DNA from: Astrobacterium formosum
GTDB lineage: Bacteria > Pseudomonadota > Alphaproteobacteria > Rhizobiales > Xanthobacteraceae
DNA length: 49,842 nt
Direction of reading: 5' to 3'
NCBI GenBank assembly: GCA_030848545.1
Contig: JAVDCA010000037.1
Span: 1 to 49,842, forward strand
Below are positions 7,793 through 16,570 of the stretch, piece after piece (positions within the stretch are counted from its first letter, which is position 1; every line of letters begins with the position of its first letter). The notes under the pieces were generated by a model. That model was not told the DNA's origin, did no database searches, and saw only the letters and a program-made list of their open reading frames with translations. The translations under genes and the position numbers were made by a program.

Positions 7793-8884
7793 CTACGGCT
7801 TGGAAAACTCCAAAGCCGGCGGTGTGGCATTGGCTTTGAACGGTGCCAAGTACAACGTTTTGGCATCGAGGTCGAAGCTCATCAGGTTGACGCTCCGTAG
7901 CGTCTCATCCTGGTAGCTCTTGATGTAGTATTTCTTGGCGCGCAGATCGGCAACACTCGTCCACTGCGTATATTCGAGATCCCCGCCCTTGGCGTCGGTA
8001 CGGATGAACCCGATCGGAATGTCGAAATTATTCATCAGATGCTCGGCGAGCCGCACGGTCTGCGGCCCGTCCGCAAGCTGCTTCGCCGATGCGACGTACC
8101 CGAGTGCGCGAATGAAGCGCGATGGCGGCGTCGGGTCGCCGGGGATGCCGAGCAGGCCGGATCCCTGTCCGAACGGAGCGAATGTTTGTCCTGCAATCGT
8201 CAGTGAATTGGCATTCACCGCTGAAATCTTCAGGTAGTTTCTGATGTTGGTAAGATGCCAGTCAAACGTCGGCGAATTGGTGAGTACGCCGAGCGGATTG
8301 TCATAGACCTTCAGCTTACCGTCAATCGGCTCCACGACAATCGACGCGCCTGTCGCGTCGTGGATGGCAAAGTGGAACGGCAGGGTGAAATTCACGATCG
8401 GCGCCGGAAGGTCGACGATCGCAATCTTGTCCAGCGCAGTCTTCACTTCAGCGACAGTCGCGAAATTCGTCAGGGCCCAGGTCAGGAATTCCCAGGGCGC
8501 GAGCGAACTCTGTGGGTCCGAGCCCTGGGGCGGCGCATAGCCGGCGAACCCCGGGAAATACAGCGCGCCGCCGGCAAGACCTTTTTCGTTCATGCCGTCG
8601 GAGACAAATGGCTGGCCGAATGCCATGACGCCAACGACGGCATACCGCGTCGTCCATTTGATGCCCTGCATGTTGCCCGGCCGGATTCCGCTATAACTGA
8701 AGAGACGCGGAATTACGACCACATCAGGCTTCACCTCCATGGCGTATTCCATGGTCCGAGCATAGACGGGCGTTCCGTCCGCGGCGATCAGCATGATATT
8801 CGTGCATGCCCCGGCCGGAGCGATGACCGCCATGACTCCGGCGAGACAGGCAGCAACAAACCGACCGACAATTCCGTGGGGCAT
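7793..8884 (-). CDS. Choloylglycine hydrolase / linear amide C-N hydrolase family protein, exported
   Basis: 363 residues from the start at 8884, which has GGAG eight bases upstream. A start at 8899 lacks a good ribosome site. A signal peptide (about 1-26, ending APAGA) leaves Cys27 as the new N-terminal residue of CTNIMLIAADG. That is exactly the N-terminal nucleophile cysteine expected for this Ntn-hydrolase family (bile salt hydrolase, penicillin V acylase and acyl-homoserine-lactone acylase relatives). Other family features are the ARTMEY block and NEKGLAGGALYFPG. Secretion points to a periplasmic amidase. The substrate cannot be read from the sequence. Confidence 0.87.
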   Translation of the reverse strand: MPHGIVGRFVAACLAGVMAVIAPAGACTNIMLIAADGTPVYARTMEYAMEVKPDVVVIPRLFSYSGIRPGNMQGIKWTTRYAVVGVMAFGQPFVSDGMNEKGLAGGALYFPGFAGYAPPQGSDPQSSLAPWEFLTWALTNFATVAEVKTALDKIAIVDLPAPIVNFTLPFHFAIHDATGASIVVEPIDGKLKVYDNPLGVLTNSPTFDWHLTNIRNYLKISAVNANSLTIAGQTFAPFGQGSGLLGIPGDPTPPSRFIRALGYVASAKQLADGPQTVRLAEHLMNNFDIPIGFIRTDAKGGDLEYTQWTSVADLRAKKYYIKSYQDETLRSVNLMSFDLDAKTLYLAPFKANATPPALEFSKP

Positions 8885-8899
8885 GGCATTCAACTCCAT

Positions 8900-9608
8900 A
8901 TGTAGCGGGGGCGCATCCTATGGAGACAGGTTGGCGGTGACAATCGCTATTCCGAAGCTTCGCGTGCTGCTCGCGGTCGTTGATGCGGAGGCCAGATGCC
9001 CGCCTGGACCGGCGATCGGCGCCATCATGCGCACAAAGACCGCAAGTGACGAGGTTAGCGTCGCGTTCGTCGAACCGATACGGCGGTATCGAAGATACTC
9101 GAAACGAACTGGTGCCAGAATCTGGTGCTCCGCGATGGCGTTGATGCACCAACATGAGCAGACTGAAATAGTGCTGAGTTGGAGCGCCGCAATCGGAGGC
9201 CGGCAGGTGAGCGAGCGCAACGGCCCAAGGCTGCCTCCTCGAATCCGCAGCCTTGAATCAATTCGAGATTCAGCCGTCAACAAATTTGTCCACGCCGCCT
9301 AGCGCCCGTCGCGCGGTGCGCGGTGCGCTTGACAAGGTGGACTCGGCGGCGCGTTAATCGAGCCGTATCCTGTCGACTTCAAGGCCACGATGACCCCCGC
9401 TCTATCGGCGTGAAGGTGCGGCGCGTCTCATGGCCGCATCGGCACGAGGAAGGGAGCCCGGCGCACCGCTGCACGCGCAGGAGGTGTCGCGGCGAGTTCC
9501 GGCTCCGGCGTTGTGCACATGGCGACGCGTGGTTCGTCCGCGCACACAACTCCGGCCCGTGATGGATGCGACATCGTGAAACGGAACTCGCAACGAACGG
9601 AGAACGAG
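8900..9608. other. Intergenic region, no gene recognised
   Basis: About 700 bp without a convincing gene: open frames exist on both strands but show no family motif, ribosome site or coherent codon use. A possible sigma-70-like promoter reads TTGACA (9329-9334), 18 bp, GTTAAT (9353-9358) toward the SGNH hydrolase gene, leaving a leader of about 240 nt. Confidence 0.35.
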
Positions 9609-10364
9609 ATGCCTGTTTCCCGACGAGACTTCTTCGGCGGCGTCGCTGCGCTGAGTGCCCTGGCGACGATTCCCGCGGCGCGTGCCGCCGATGCCGCCAA
9701 GCGCATCATGGTGTACGGCGATTCCAACACCTGGGGTTACATCGGCGTGCTGTCCGGCTCGACCACGCGCTTTCCCGCCGAGGTGCGCTGGCCCGGCGTG
9801 CTGCGCGCGGCGCTGGGGGCCGGCTATGAAGTGATCGAGGAAGGCCTGAGCGCCCGCACCACCGACGTCGCCGATCCGACCCTGCCGCAGATCTCCGGCG
9901 CCGGGCTCGACGGCACCGCCTATCTGCCGGCGGCACTCGCCACCCACCTGCCGCTCGATCTCATCGTGATCATGCTCGGCACCAACGACGTCAAGAAGAT
10001 GTTCAACCGTTCGGCGATGCGCATCGCGCTCGGCATGGGCCGGCTCGTCGACATCGTCGCCCAGACCAAAGGCGGCGTTGGCACCACCTATCCGGCTCCG
10101 AAAGTCCTGGTGGTGAGCCCGCCGCCGCTCGGCAACGTGCAGCCGGCCGACCGCGCCGACCGCTTCGGCGGCGCCGACGGCGTCGCCAAGATCAAGGCGC
10201 TGCCCGCGCTCTACGAGGCGATCGCCAAGAGCGCCGGAGCCGAGTTCCTCGACGGCGGGAAATTCACCCGCACCGACGGCGTCGACGGCGTGCACCTGAC
10301 GCCCGACAACCACAAGGCGCTCGGCCTCGGCATCGCCAAGAAGGCGAAGGAGATCTTGGGCTGA
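9609..10364 (+). CDS. SGNH/GDSL-type hydrolase with Tat-like signal
   Basis: 251 residues. The N-terminus MPVSRRDFFGGVAALSALAT is a twin-arginine signal, cleaved near ARA-A. The mature part has SGNH block I in MVYGDSNTWG (Ser39), block III in IMLGTNDVKK, and block V in DGVDGVHLT, which supplies the Asp and His. Members are esterases, acyl-hydrolases or arylesterases. This one looks like the small 'arylesterase' type (about 210 residues mature). GAG-rich sequence precedes the ATG. The last codons and stop lie in an 11-bp tandem repeat. Confidence 0.87.
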   Translation: MPVSRRDFFGGVAALSALATIPAARAADAAKRIMVYGDSNTWGYIGVLSGSTTRFPAEVRWPGVLRAALGAGYEVIEEGLSARTTDVADPTLPQISGAGLDGTAYLPAALATHLPLDLIVIMLGTNDVKKMFNRSAMRIALGMGRLVDIVAQTKGGVGTTYPAPKVLVVSPPPLGNVQPADRADRFGGADGVAKIKALPALYEAIAKSAGAEFLDGGKFTRTDGVDGVHLTPDNHKALGLGIAKKAKEILG

Positions 10365-10406
10365 TCTTGGGCTGATCTTGGGTTGATCCCGGATTGATCC
10401 TGCGGC
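10352..10406. repeat. 11-bp tandem repeat spanning the SGNH hydrolase stop codon
   Basis: Five consecutive units: GATCTTGGGCT twice, then GATCTTGGGTT, GATCCCGGATT and GATCCTGCGGC. The first unit supplies the final codons and the TGA of the hydrolase gene. Divergence rises from left to right. Confidence 0.85.
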
Positions 10407-10416
10407 GTCCCGGCTT

Positions 10417-10986
10417 TCACCGCGGGGACGCCGGCGGGGTGCTTGCTTCCGTCAGGACTGCGAGCACGAAGTCGGCCCGTTGCGCGACGGAGACTTTCGG
10501 GACGACATGGACCTCGTAGCCCAGCGACGGATAGACGCCGGCGAGTCGGTCGTATTCCGCCATGGCCTCGGCGAGGCCATGGCGTCTTTCGCGGTCGCCC
10601 ACATAGATCTCCGGCCAGGGCGGCGTCAGGAACACGTGCCTGTTGCAGCGATGAATTCGCCCCAACGCCTGCACGGCCGGTTCTCCCGTCGCATGTTCGA
10701 GCGCGACCGCCGCATCGATCAGCCCGCGGTCGAAGAACACCCAGCCCGGACGCGCCATGGCGCTGTCGTTGGCGGCGGCACGATCCGCCAGCGACATGGC
10801 AACGGCGCGGCGCGCAAAGGCGGCGGCATCCACCCACGGCAGCGCACTTCCGTCGCCGGCCAATTCCTCGCTCACGATCCGGCGCCCAGGCTCCTCGACC
10901 GTCGCATAGCCGCGCCGCCCGAGTTCGGTCAGCAAGGTCGACTTGCCGCCACCGGAGCAGCCCGAAATGGTGACGAATTTTTCCAA
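10417..10986 (-). CDS. Small AAA-family P-loop ATPase (AAA_28 type)
   Basis: 189 residues from a TTG start at 10986, preceded by GGAGGT six bases upstream. No ATG fits, and extending further upstream adds unrelated sequence. Walker A is ISGCSGGGKSTLL (residues 7-19) and a Walker B-like strand is WVFFDRGLID. EPGRR, EELA and the later LTPPWPEIYVGD stretch match the AAA_28/NTPase group of predicted kinases or ATPases. The function is unknown. It is convergent with the SGNH hydrolase gene. Confidence 0.8.
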   Translation of the reverse strand: MEKFVTISGCSGGGKSTLLTELGRRGYATVEEPGRRIVSEELAGDGSALPWVDAAAFARRAVAMSLADRAAANDSAMARPGWVFFDRGLIDAAVALEHATGEPAVQALGRIHRCNRHVFLTPPWPEIYVGDRERRHGLAEAMAEYDRLAGVYPSLGYEVHVVPKVSVAQRADFVLAVLTEASTPPASPR

Positions 10987-11257
10987 ATGCGGACCTCCCA
11001 AATGCTGACCCCAACGGCGATTGAACCGGATATGCGATTGGTCCCCCGCTAAGGCGGCGCCATCGCGACGGTTCGGCCCGGTTCCCTCCCCGGCGCGGAG
11101 AGAACCGAGTTCCCTGGGGCACAAAACCGCCAAATCAACGCCCCGCTCCCGCCACCGGTCTCTCGGACCTTGTCGGCATTGCAGCGGACGCGAGACGATT
11201 CGTTTCGGCCGGTCGCGTGCAATGCCGACAGATCAACGCAATAACCGGAGGACCCGG

Positions 11258-11962
11258 ATGGCAAGCGAGAAAGGCGCGCAACGCCTGCTGGCGCAATCGG
11301 CCGCCGCCACGGCTCTCCTCATGTGCTTCGCGATCGTCTTCGATCTGGGGCCCCGGACCGGGGAAAGCTCGACACAGGCCGGCGGCTCCTCGGGGCCGCC
11401 CTGGCAAAGCGAATCCTTCGCCGAGGCGAATGCGCGCGCCCCCGCTGCCGAGCTGGCGGAGCGCCCGCTCGACCGTGCCGCCGTCTACGCGCCTGCCGAT
11501 GTTTCCTCGGCCGCGACACCCGTGGCTCACCCAGGGCCCGCCGATACGGCAGCGATGCACCCCGAACCGGTCTCCGACGATAACGGCATCGCACCGGTCC
11601 TGCCGCCGGCGATCGCGGTGGCGGCGGCACCCGTGGCGGTCGAGCCCGCCGAACCGGACGTCGCCGGCCTGTGGATGCCGGACTCGGCCACGTGTTCGTT
11701 GCGGGATCTTCAGCACGGCCTCTTGCCGACCATCATCACGCCGGAAGGCGCCTCGGCGGGCGAAACGTTCTGCGTGTTCAAGAACCGCAAGCCCACGGAC
11801 AAGGGTTGGCGCGTGACCGCCCAATGCGTCAATGGCGGCCGGCGCTGGACCACGCAAGTCCGGCTCACCCTCGAGCGCAATCGCCTGGTGTGGGAGAGCA
11901 AACGGGGCCGCCAGGTCTACAGCCGCTGCGACGCCGACCTGCGCATCGCGGCGGCGCCGTGA
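11258..11962 (+). CDS. Exported protein of unknown function with Ala/Pro-rich linker and C-terminal Cys domain
   Basis: 234 residues. The start at 11258 has GGAGG seven bases upstream. A hydrophobic segment (about 12-30) acts as signal or anchor. A low-complexity Ala/Pro/Glu-rich linker runs to about residue 135. The C-terminal domain (about 138-230) begins VAGLWMPDSATCSLRD and holds four cysteines (TCSL, FCVF, QCVN, RCDA) in a pattern consistent with two disulfides. Aromatic and basic residues such as GWRVTAQCVNGGRRWTT suggest a small beta-fold. I recognise no named family. Confidence 0.65.
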   Translation: MASEKGAQRLLAQSAAATALLMCFAIVFDLGPRTGESSTQAGGSSGPPWQSESFAEANARAPAAELAERPLDRAAVYAPADVSSAATPVAHPGPADTAAMHPEPVSDDNGIAPVLPPAIAVAAAPVAVEPAEPDVAGLWMPDSATCSLRDLQHGLLPTIITPEGASAGETFCVFKNRKPTDKGWRVTAQCVNGGRRWTTQVRLTLERNRLVWESKRGRQVYSRCDADLRIAAAP

Positions 11963-12161
11963 CGCTGGCCCTGCCAGCCCACGTGCGCGGGCCCGATCCC
12001 GGCCATTGCGGTTGATGACGATCGAACATGAAACGGTGGCGGGTGGCAAGCCTGCCGGCCGGTCGCACAACTCGGCCAGCACCTGCGACTTCCGCATCGA
12101 CTCGTCACCCCTGCGGGACTATCTGGGATGGCCGCGAGGCCGAACCGGGAAGGACCGAGCC

Positions 12162-12962
12162 ATGATGGTGCCGAAGAATGCGCTCAAGGCGCGCCTTGCG
12201 CAGGGGCTGCCCTGCTTCGGGACCTGGCTGCACTCGGCCTCGCCTTCCGTCGCCGAAATGGTGGGCTATGCCGGGCTCGACTTCGCCATCATCGACCTGG
12301 AGCACGGCCCGGGCGACGTCGACACCGCGAGGGCCATGATGCAGGCCATGGCGGCAGGCGGCACCACCCCCATGGTGCGCGTCCCGTCCGGCGATCCGAT
12401 CTTCCTCAAGCGCGTCGTCGATGCCGGCGCGCAGACGCTTCTGATCCCCATGGTCGACACCGCCGAGGAAGCCAAGCGCATCGTCGACGCCTGCCTGTAT
12501 CCGCCGCGGGGACAGCGCGGCGACGCCTCCATCGTGGTGCGCGGCTCGCGCTATGGGCTGATCGAGGACTATATGGCCCATGCCCACGAGGAGATGCTGA
12601 TCGTGCCGCAGATCGAGACCGTCGCGGCGGTGGCACAGGCGGGTGCGATCGCGGCCGTTGCCGGCGTCGACATGGTGTTCATCGGCCCCGCCGATCTCTC
12701 CGGCAGCGCCGGCCTGCCGGGACAGACGGGGGCGCCGGAGGTGGAACGGCTGATCGCCCATGCGGTCGCCGCCATCCGGGCCGCCGGCAAGCCGATCGGG
12801 ACCGTGCCGCGGGACGGCAAGAGCTGGCGCGACCTGTTCGTCGAGGGCTATGCCCTCGTCGCGGCCGGATGCGACCTCATCCATATCCGCGACGCCGTCC
12901 TCGCCCAGGCCGGTGAGTGGCGCCGACACCTGGACGAATCCGGGAGGAGCAAACATCCATGA
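12162..12962 (+). CDS. HpcH/HpaI-family class II aldolase
   Basis: 266 residues. This metal-dependent (beta/alpha)8 aldolase should cleave a 2-keto-3-deoxy sugar acid or similar 2-oxo-4-hydroxy acid to pyruvate plus an aldehyde. The family signature is present: IIDLEHGPGD (catalytic His), PMVRVPSGDP (pyruvate-binding Arg), VPQIET (metal Glu) and FIGPADLSGS (metal Asp). AAGGA precedes the ATG-ATG start. Its TGA overlaps the next gene's ATG (ATGA), so the two are translationally coupled. With the convergent dehydratase and TRAP genes it resembles the RhmA/GarL type of pathway, but the sugar acid is not known. Confidence 0.9.
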   Translation: MMVPKNALKARLAQGLPCFGTWLHSASPSVAEMVGYAGLDFAIIDLEHGPGDVDTARAMMQAMAAGGTTPMVRVPSGDPIFLKRVVDAGAQTLLIPMVDTAEEAKRIVDACLYPPRGQRGDASIVVRGSRYGLIEDYMAHAHEEMLIVPQIETVAAVAQAGAIAAVAGVDMVFIGPADLSGSAGLPGQTGAPEVERLIAHAVAAIRAAGKPIGTVPRDGKSWRDLFVEGYALVAAGCDLIHIRDAVLAQAGEWRRHLDESGRSKHP

Positions 12963-13618
12963 CCATCGACCTGCAGGAGAGCCGCACGGCTCTGTATTCG
13001 GCCGTGCTCTCGGACGTGATGGATGGCCTCGGCCTGATGAATCAGGCCATGGCGACGTTCGTGCGGCCACTGGACGAAAGCCTCGTCATGATGGGCCGCG
13101 CCCGCACCGGCCTCTACATGGACGTCTATTCGATCGAGGACGGCGAAGACCCCTATGACGTCGAGATCGCCATGGTGGACGACCTCAAGACGGGCGACGT
13201 CGCGGTTCTCGCCTGTCGCGGCCCGACGACGCGGATCGCACCGTGGGGCGAACTTTTGTCGACGGCGGCGCGCTGCCGCGGCGCACAAGGCTGCGTCACC
13301 GACGGCCTCGTGCGTGACATCCGAAAAATCCGCGAGATGAATTTTCCCGTCTTCCACGGTGGCATCGGCCCGCTCGATTCCAAGGGCCGTGCCAAGATGA
13401 TGAAGCGCGACGTCCCGATCGACTGCGCCGGCGTGCGCATCCATCCCGGCGACATCGTCTTCGGCGACGCCGACGGCGTCGTGGTCGTGCCGCAGGCGCG
13501 CGCCGAGGAGGTGATCGCGGCGGCATTGCGCAAGGTCACCAGCGAGAACCACACCCGCGACGCGCTGCTCGAAGGAAAACTCCTGCGCGAGGTCTACGAC
13601 GAGTTCGGGGTGCTGTGA
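12959..13618 (+). CDS. RraA-family protein (aldolase/oxaloacetate decarboxylase-like)
   Basis: 219 residues. RraA-like fold marks: SAVLSDVMDGLG, a GRARTGLYMD strand, GDVAVLACRG, then the active-site segment GCVTDGLVRDIRKI (the conserved G.(V)(T)DG..RD motif, in which Arg and Asp bind substrate and metal), and VHPGD-like IHPGDIVFGDADGVVVVP. Members next to HpcH aldolases are usually HMG/CHA-type aldolases or oxaloacetate decarboxylases and not the RNase E inhibitor that named the family. It overlaps the HpcH gene by 4 bp and is convergent with dctM. Confidence 0.88.
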   Translation: MTIDLQESRTALYSAVLSDVMDGLGLMNQAMATFVRPLDESLVMMGRARTGLYMDVYSIEDGEDPYDVEIAMVDDLKTGDVAVLACRGPTTRIAPWGELLSTAARCRGAQGCVTDGLVRDIRKIREMNFPVFHGGIGPLDSKGRAKMMKRDVPIDCAGVRIHPGDIVFGDADGVVVVPQARAEEVIAAALRKVTSENHTRDALLEGKLLREVYDEFGVL

Positions 13619-13738
13619 CGCCGTTCGACGGCAATCGGCACCGTCGATGCGCTCGCGGAAAACGAGCGACGACGACTTTTGCAACGCCCCTTATCCCGAC
13701 TGCCGAGATCCCTTCGGTCCAGAGGTTCAGATTGCGGT

Positions 13739-15016
13739 CTATTTCAGGAACAGGTTCGGAATGAACGTGACCACGGGTGGCACATAAGCCGACAGAAACA
13801 GCACGAAGAAAATCGCGAGAAGGTACTTCGGAAGGTATCGACAGGTCTCGCTGTAGGGAGATTTCGCGATACTCGACGTGATGAACAGCAAAACCCCGAC
13901 CGGCGGCGTCACGCCCGCGAACACCAGCGCGATAACGACAACGACCCCAAAGTGCACGGCGTCGTATCCCATCTGGGCGCCGATTGGAAACAGGATCGGG
14001 ATGAGGATGATGGCCGCCGCGACGGTCTCGATGAAGCAGCCGACCAGCAGGACGAACAGGATGATCAACAGCATGATCACGTGCGGATTAGCCGACAGGG
14101 TCGTCAGGTGGGCGACGATGGATTGCGGTACGCGCCCGGCGGCGAGCAGCCACGAGCACACCGACGCAGTGGCGACGATCAGCATGATCATGGCGGTGTT
14201 GGCGCACGCATCGAGGAAGATGCGGTGCAGGTCACGCCAGGTGATCTCCTTGTAGACGAACATGCCGATGACGACCGCGTAGGCTGCGGCGACGACGCCC
14301 GCCTCCGTCGCCGTGAAAATTCCGCCGAGAATACCCCCGATGACGATGAGCGGCAGCACCAGCGCCCAGATGGCGTCCTTCGTCGCCGCGATCCTCGTCG
14401 TCCACGAGGCTTTCTCTTCCCGCGGCAGATCGAACCGGAAACTCTCCTGGTAGGTGACCAACATCAACGCCAGGGCGATCACGATGCCGGGACCGAAGCC
14501 GCCGAGGAACAGCTCAGAAATGGAAATTCCCGTCAGCGACCCATAGATGATCATCACCAGGCTGGGGGGAACGATCGGCCCCAGCGCCCCGGCGCAACCC
14601 TGCAGCGCGGCAGCCCAGCCTTTCCGGTATCCCTTATCGATCATCGCCGGAATGAGCAGCGCGCCTATCGCCGCCGTATCGGCCGCGGCCGAGCCGGAGA
14701 TGCCGGCAAAAATGGTGCTGGCGACGATCGCCACCATGCCGAGTCCCGCGCGGAAATGTCCCACCAGCGCGTAGGCGAAATTCACGAGCCGTTGCGAAGC
14801 CCCGCCCTTGCTCATCACCTCCCCGGCTAGGATGAAGAACGGGATGGCCATCAGCGGGAAGGAATCGATGTTGACGAGCATACGCTGCGGCACCACGGTC
14901 ATCGGAATCGTGCTGCCGAGCAACAAGGATATCACCCCGGCGAGCCCCAGCGCGAATGCGACCGGAACCCCGATGGCCATGAGAAGAATGCTGCTGATCA
15001 GTATGTAGGCACCCAT
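13739..15016 (-). CDS. dctM: TRAP transporter large permease (DctM)
   Basis: 425 residues and about 12 hydrophobic segments from MGAYILISSILLMAIGVPVA to the C-terminus. Typical DctM sequences are visible: IPFFILAGEVMSKGG, GISGSAAADTAAIGALLIPAM, GALGPIVPPSLVMIIYG, TATEAGVVAAAYA, and FAGVTPPVGVLLF near the end. The start at 15016 puts the protein's first helix at residue 3, and longer upstream frame adds no family sequence. It starts 23 bp after dctQ and is the last gene of the operon. It imports an organic acid, driven by a sodium or proton gradient. Confidence 0.93.
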   Translation of the reverse strand: MGAYILISSILLMAIGVPVAFALGLAGVISLLLGSTIPMTVVPQRMLVNIDSFPLMAIPFFILAGEVMSKGGASQRLVNFAYALVGHFRAGLGMVAIVASTIFAGISGSAAADTAAIGALLIPAMIDKGYRKGWAAALQGCAGALGPIVPPSLVMIIYGSLTGISISELFLGGFGPGIVIALALMLVTYQESFRFDLPREEKASWTTRIAATKDAIWALVLPLIVIGGILGGIFTATEAGVVAAAYAVVIGMFVYKEITWRDLHRIFLDACANTAMIMLIVATASVCSWLLAAGRVPQSIVAHLTTLSANPHVIMLLIILFVLLVGCFIETVAAAIILIPILFPIGAQMGYDAVHFGVVVVIALVFAGVTPPVGVLLFITSSIAKSPYSETCRYLPKYLLAIFFVLFLSAYVPPVVTFIPNLFLK

Positions 15017-15039
15017 CGAAGCACCGCTCTCCTGATGGT

Positions 15040-15510
15040 TTACGTGTCGTCGCGGGCCCACGTCCGGACCATCTGGAAGACGGTCACGGCGAGCATTCCC
15101 ATCGCTCCCAGGGGGATGGCCAGATAGACGAGCGCCATGGGAATCCGCAACGCTGCGCTGGGCGCGTCCCAGGTCAGCATGACGATCCGCCATCCGTATG
15201 TGGTGAGCACGAGCAGCAGAGCGATGACGCAGACCTTGGCCGCGAGCGCGAGATGTCTCTTCGCCGTCTCACCGACCATCGAGGTGACGACGTCAACTTC
15301 GATGTGGAGTCCGCGATGTAGGGCGATGATTGATCCCAGGAAGGAGACCCATACGAACAGGTAACGTGCGAGCTCTTCCGACCAGGTGAGGGAATCGTTG
15401 AGCACATACCGGAAGAACACCTGCAGCAACGACACCGATATCATCACGAAGAATAGCGCCGAGCACACATAGCCCGTGCAGCGGATGAAGAGTTGTTCGA
15501 TCGACTTCAT
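15040..15510 (-). CDS. dctQ: TRAP transporter small permease (DctQ)
   Basis: 156 residues with four predicted membrane helices. The family core WSEELARYLFVWVSFLGS is present, followed by LHRGLHIEVDV. It sits between the substrate-binding protein and the large permease genes, the usual order. Confidence 0.92.
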   Translation of the reverse strand: MKSIEQLFIRCTGYVCSALFFVMISVSLLQVFFRYVLNDSLTWSEELARYLFVWVSFLGSIIALHRGLHIEVDVVTSMVGETAKRHLALAAKVCVIALLLVLTTYGWRIVMLTWDAPSAALRIPMALVYLAIPLGAMGMLAVTVFQMVRTWARDDT

Positions 15511-15573
15511 GCGGTCATGCCCTCGCGCTGGATGGGGGCCGGAGACCGGCCCCCATCGTCCGAAGCCGGCACG

Positions 15574-16560
15574 CTATTTGGCGTTCTTCACCTTCTCGAC
15601 CAACGCCGCTGCGTTGTTCTTGTCGGCGAACTGCTTGTAGAGCGGCGCGACCTTGTCCTGAAGCGGCTTCACGTCCAGCGTGTTCACCTTCATGCCGGCG
15701 GTCGAGAGCTTCGCCTCGACTTCGGTGTCCTGCTTCTCGATCAGGCCGCGTTGGTATTTGGCGCTCTCCTGTCCGGCGGACACGAGGGCGTCCTGGACGT
15801 CCTTCGGCAGGCTGTTGAACTTGGAGGCCGAGATCAACAGGACGCCGCCTTCCCAGATGTGGCCGGTCTTCGACAGATACTTGGTGACTTCGTTGAGCTT
15901 GAACTGCTCCACCACCGGAGATGAGTTTTCGAACGCGTCGACCACCTTGGTCTGCATCGCGGTATACAGCTCGCCCCACGGAATGGGCGTCGGATTTGCA
16001 CCCAACGCCTTGAACGTGTCGATGAAGAGCGGCGCCTGCGGAACGCGGATCTTCAACCCCTTGAAAGAATCGAGCGAGGTGAGTGGCGCGACGTTCGATC
16101 CGACGTTGCGGAAGCCGAGCGCATAGACGCCGAGCGCCTTAAACTTCTTGTTCTGCTCGAGCCGGGCGAACGGTTCGTTCATCACGCCGGTGGTCAAGGT
16201 CGCGTTGACCTGTTTCCAGTCACTGAAGATGAAAGGCAGGTTCATCACCGCGAGCTGCGGCTCGTAATTCGTGAGCACGCCGAAAGTCGTGACGCACATC
16301 TCCTGCGAGCCGATCGTCAGACCTTCGGTGACGTCGCGCTCGTTGCCGAGCACGCCATTGTCGAATAACTGGACCTCGACCTTGTTGCCGACCTTCTGCT
16401 TGAGAATTTCGACGAATTTCGCCACCCCGGGGCCGTAGCCCTGGTCCGGCTTCTGGTCGTGCGCGAGCTTGAGCACGTCGGCATGTCCGGTCGTGCCCAC
16501 CGTCAAAGCCGCGATGGCAAAGGCGGCGGCAATCAGGCGACTGATCGTTCTCGACATCAT
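15574..16560 (-). CDS. dctP: TRAP transporter substrate-binding protein (DctP family)
   Basis: 328 residues with a signal peptide (about 1-27, ending GHA). DctP features: the start of the mature domain VLKLAHDQKPDQGY, the ligand-carboxylate arginine in KGLKIRVPQAPLF, the NPTPIPWGELYTAMQTKVVDAFENS block, and EVTKYLSKTGH. AGGAGA lies just upstream of a double ATG (16560 or 16557). It starts 10 bp after the dehydratase gene, so substrate capture and catabolism are co-expressed. The conserved Arg suits a carboxylate ligand. Confidence 0.93.
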   Translation of the reverse strand: MMSRTISRLIAAAFAIAALTVGTTGHADVLKLAHDQKPDQGYGPGVAKFVEILKQKVGNKVEVQLFDNGVLGNERDVTEGLTIGSQEMCVTTFGVLTNYEPQLAVMNLPFIFSDWKQVNATLTTGVMNEPFARLEQNKKFKALGVYALGFRNVGSNVAPLTSLDSFKGLKIRVPQAPLFIDTFKALGANPTPIPWGELYTAMQTKVVDAFENSSPVVEQFKLNEVTKYLSKTGHIWEGGVLLISASKFNSLPKDVQDALVSAGQESAKYQRGLIEKQDTEVEAKLSTAGMKVNTLDVKPLQDKVAPLYKQFADKNNAAALVEKVKNAK

Positions 16561-16570
16561 GTCTCTCCTC

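Noticed and set aside
8918-9302. Overlapping open frames of 120-170 codons in the gap before the SGNH hydrolase
   Set aside because: No ribosome site, no recognisable motif, atypical composition in all frames.
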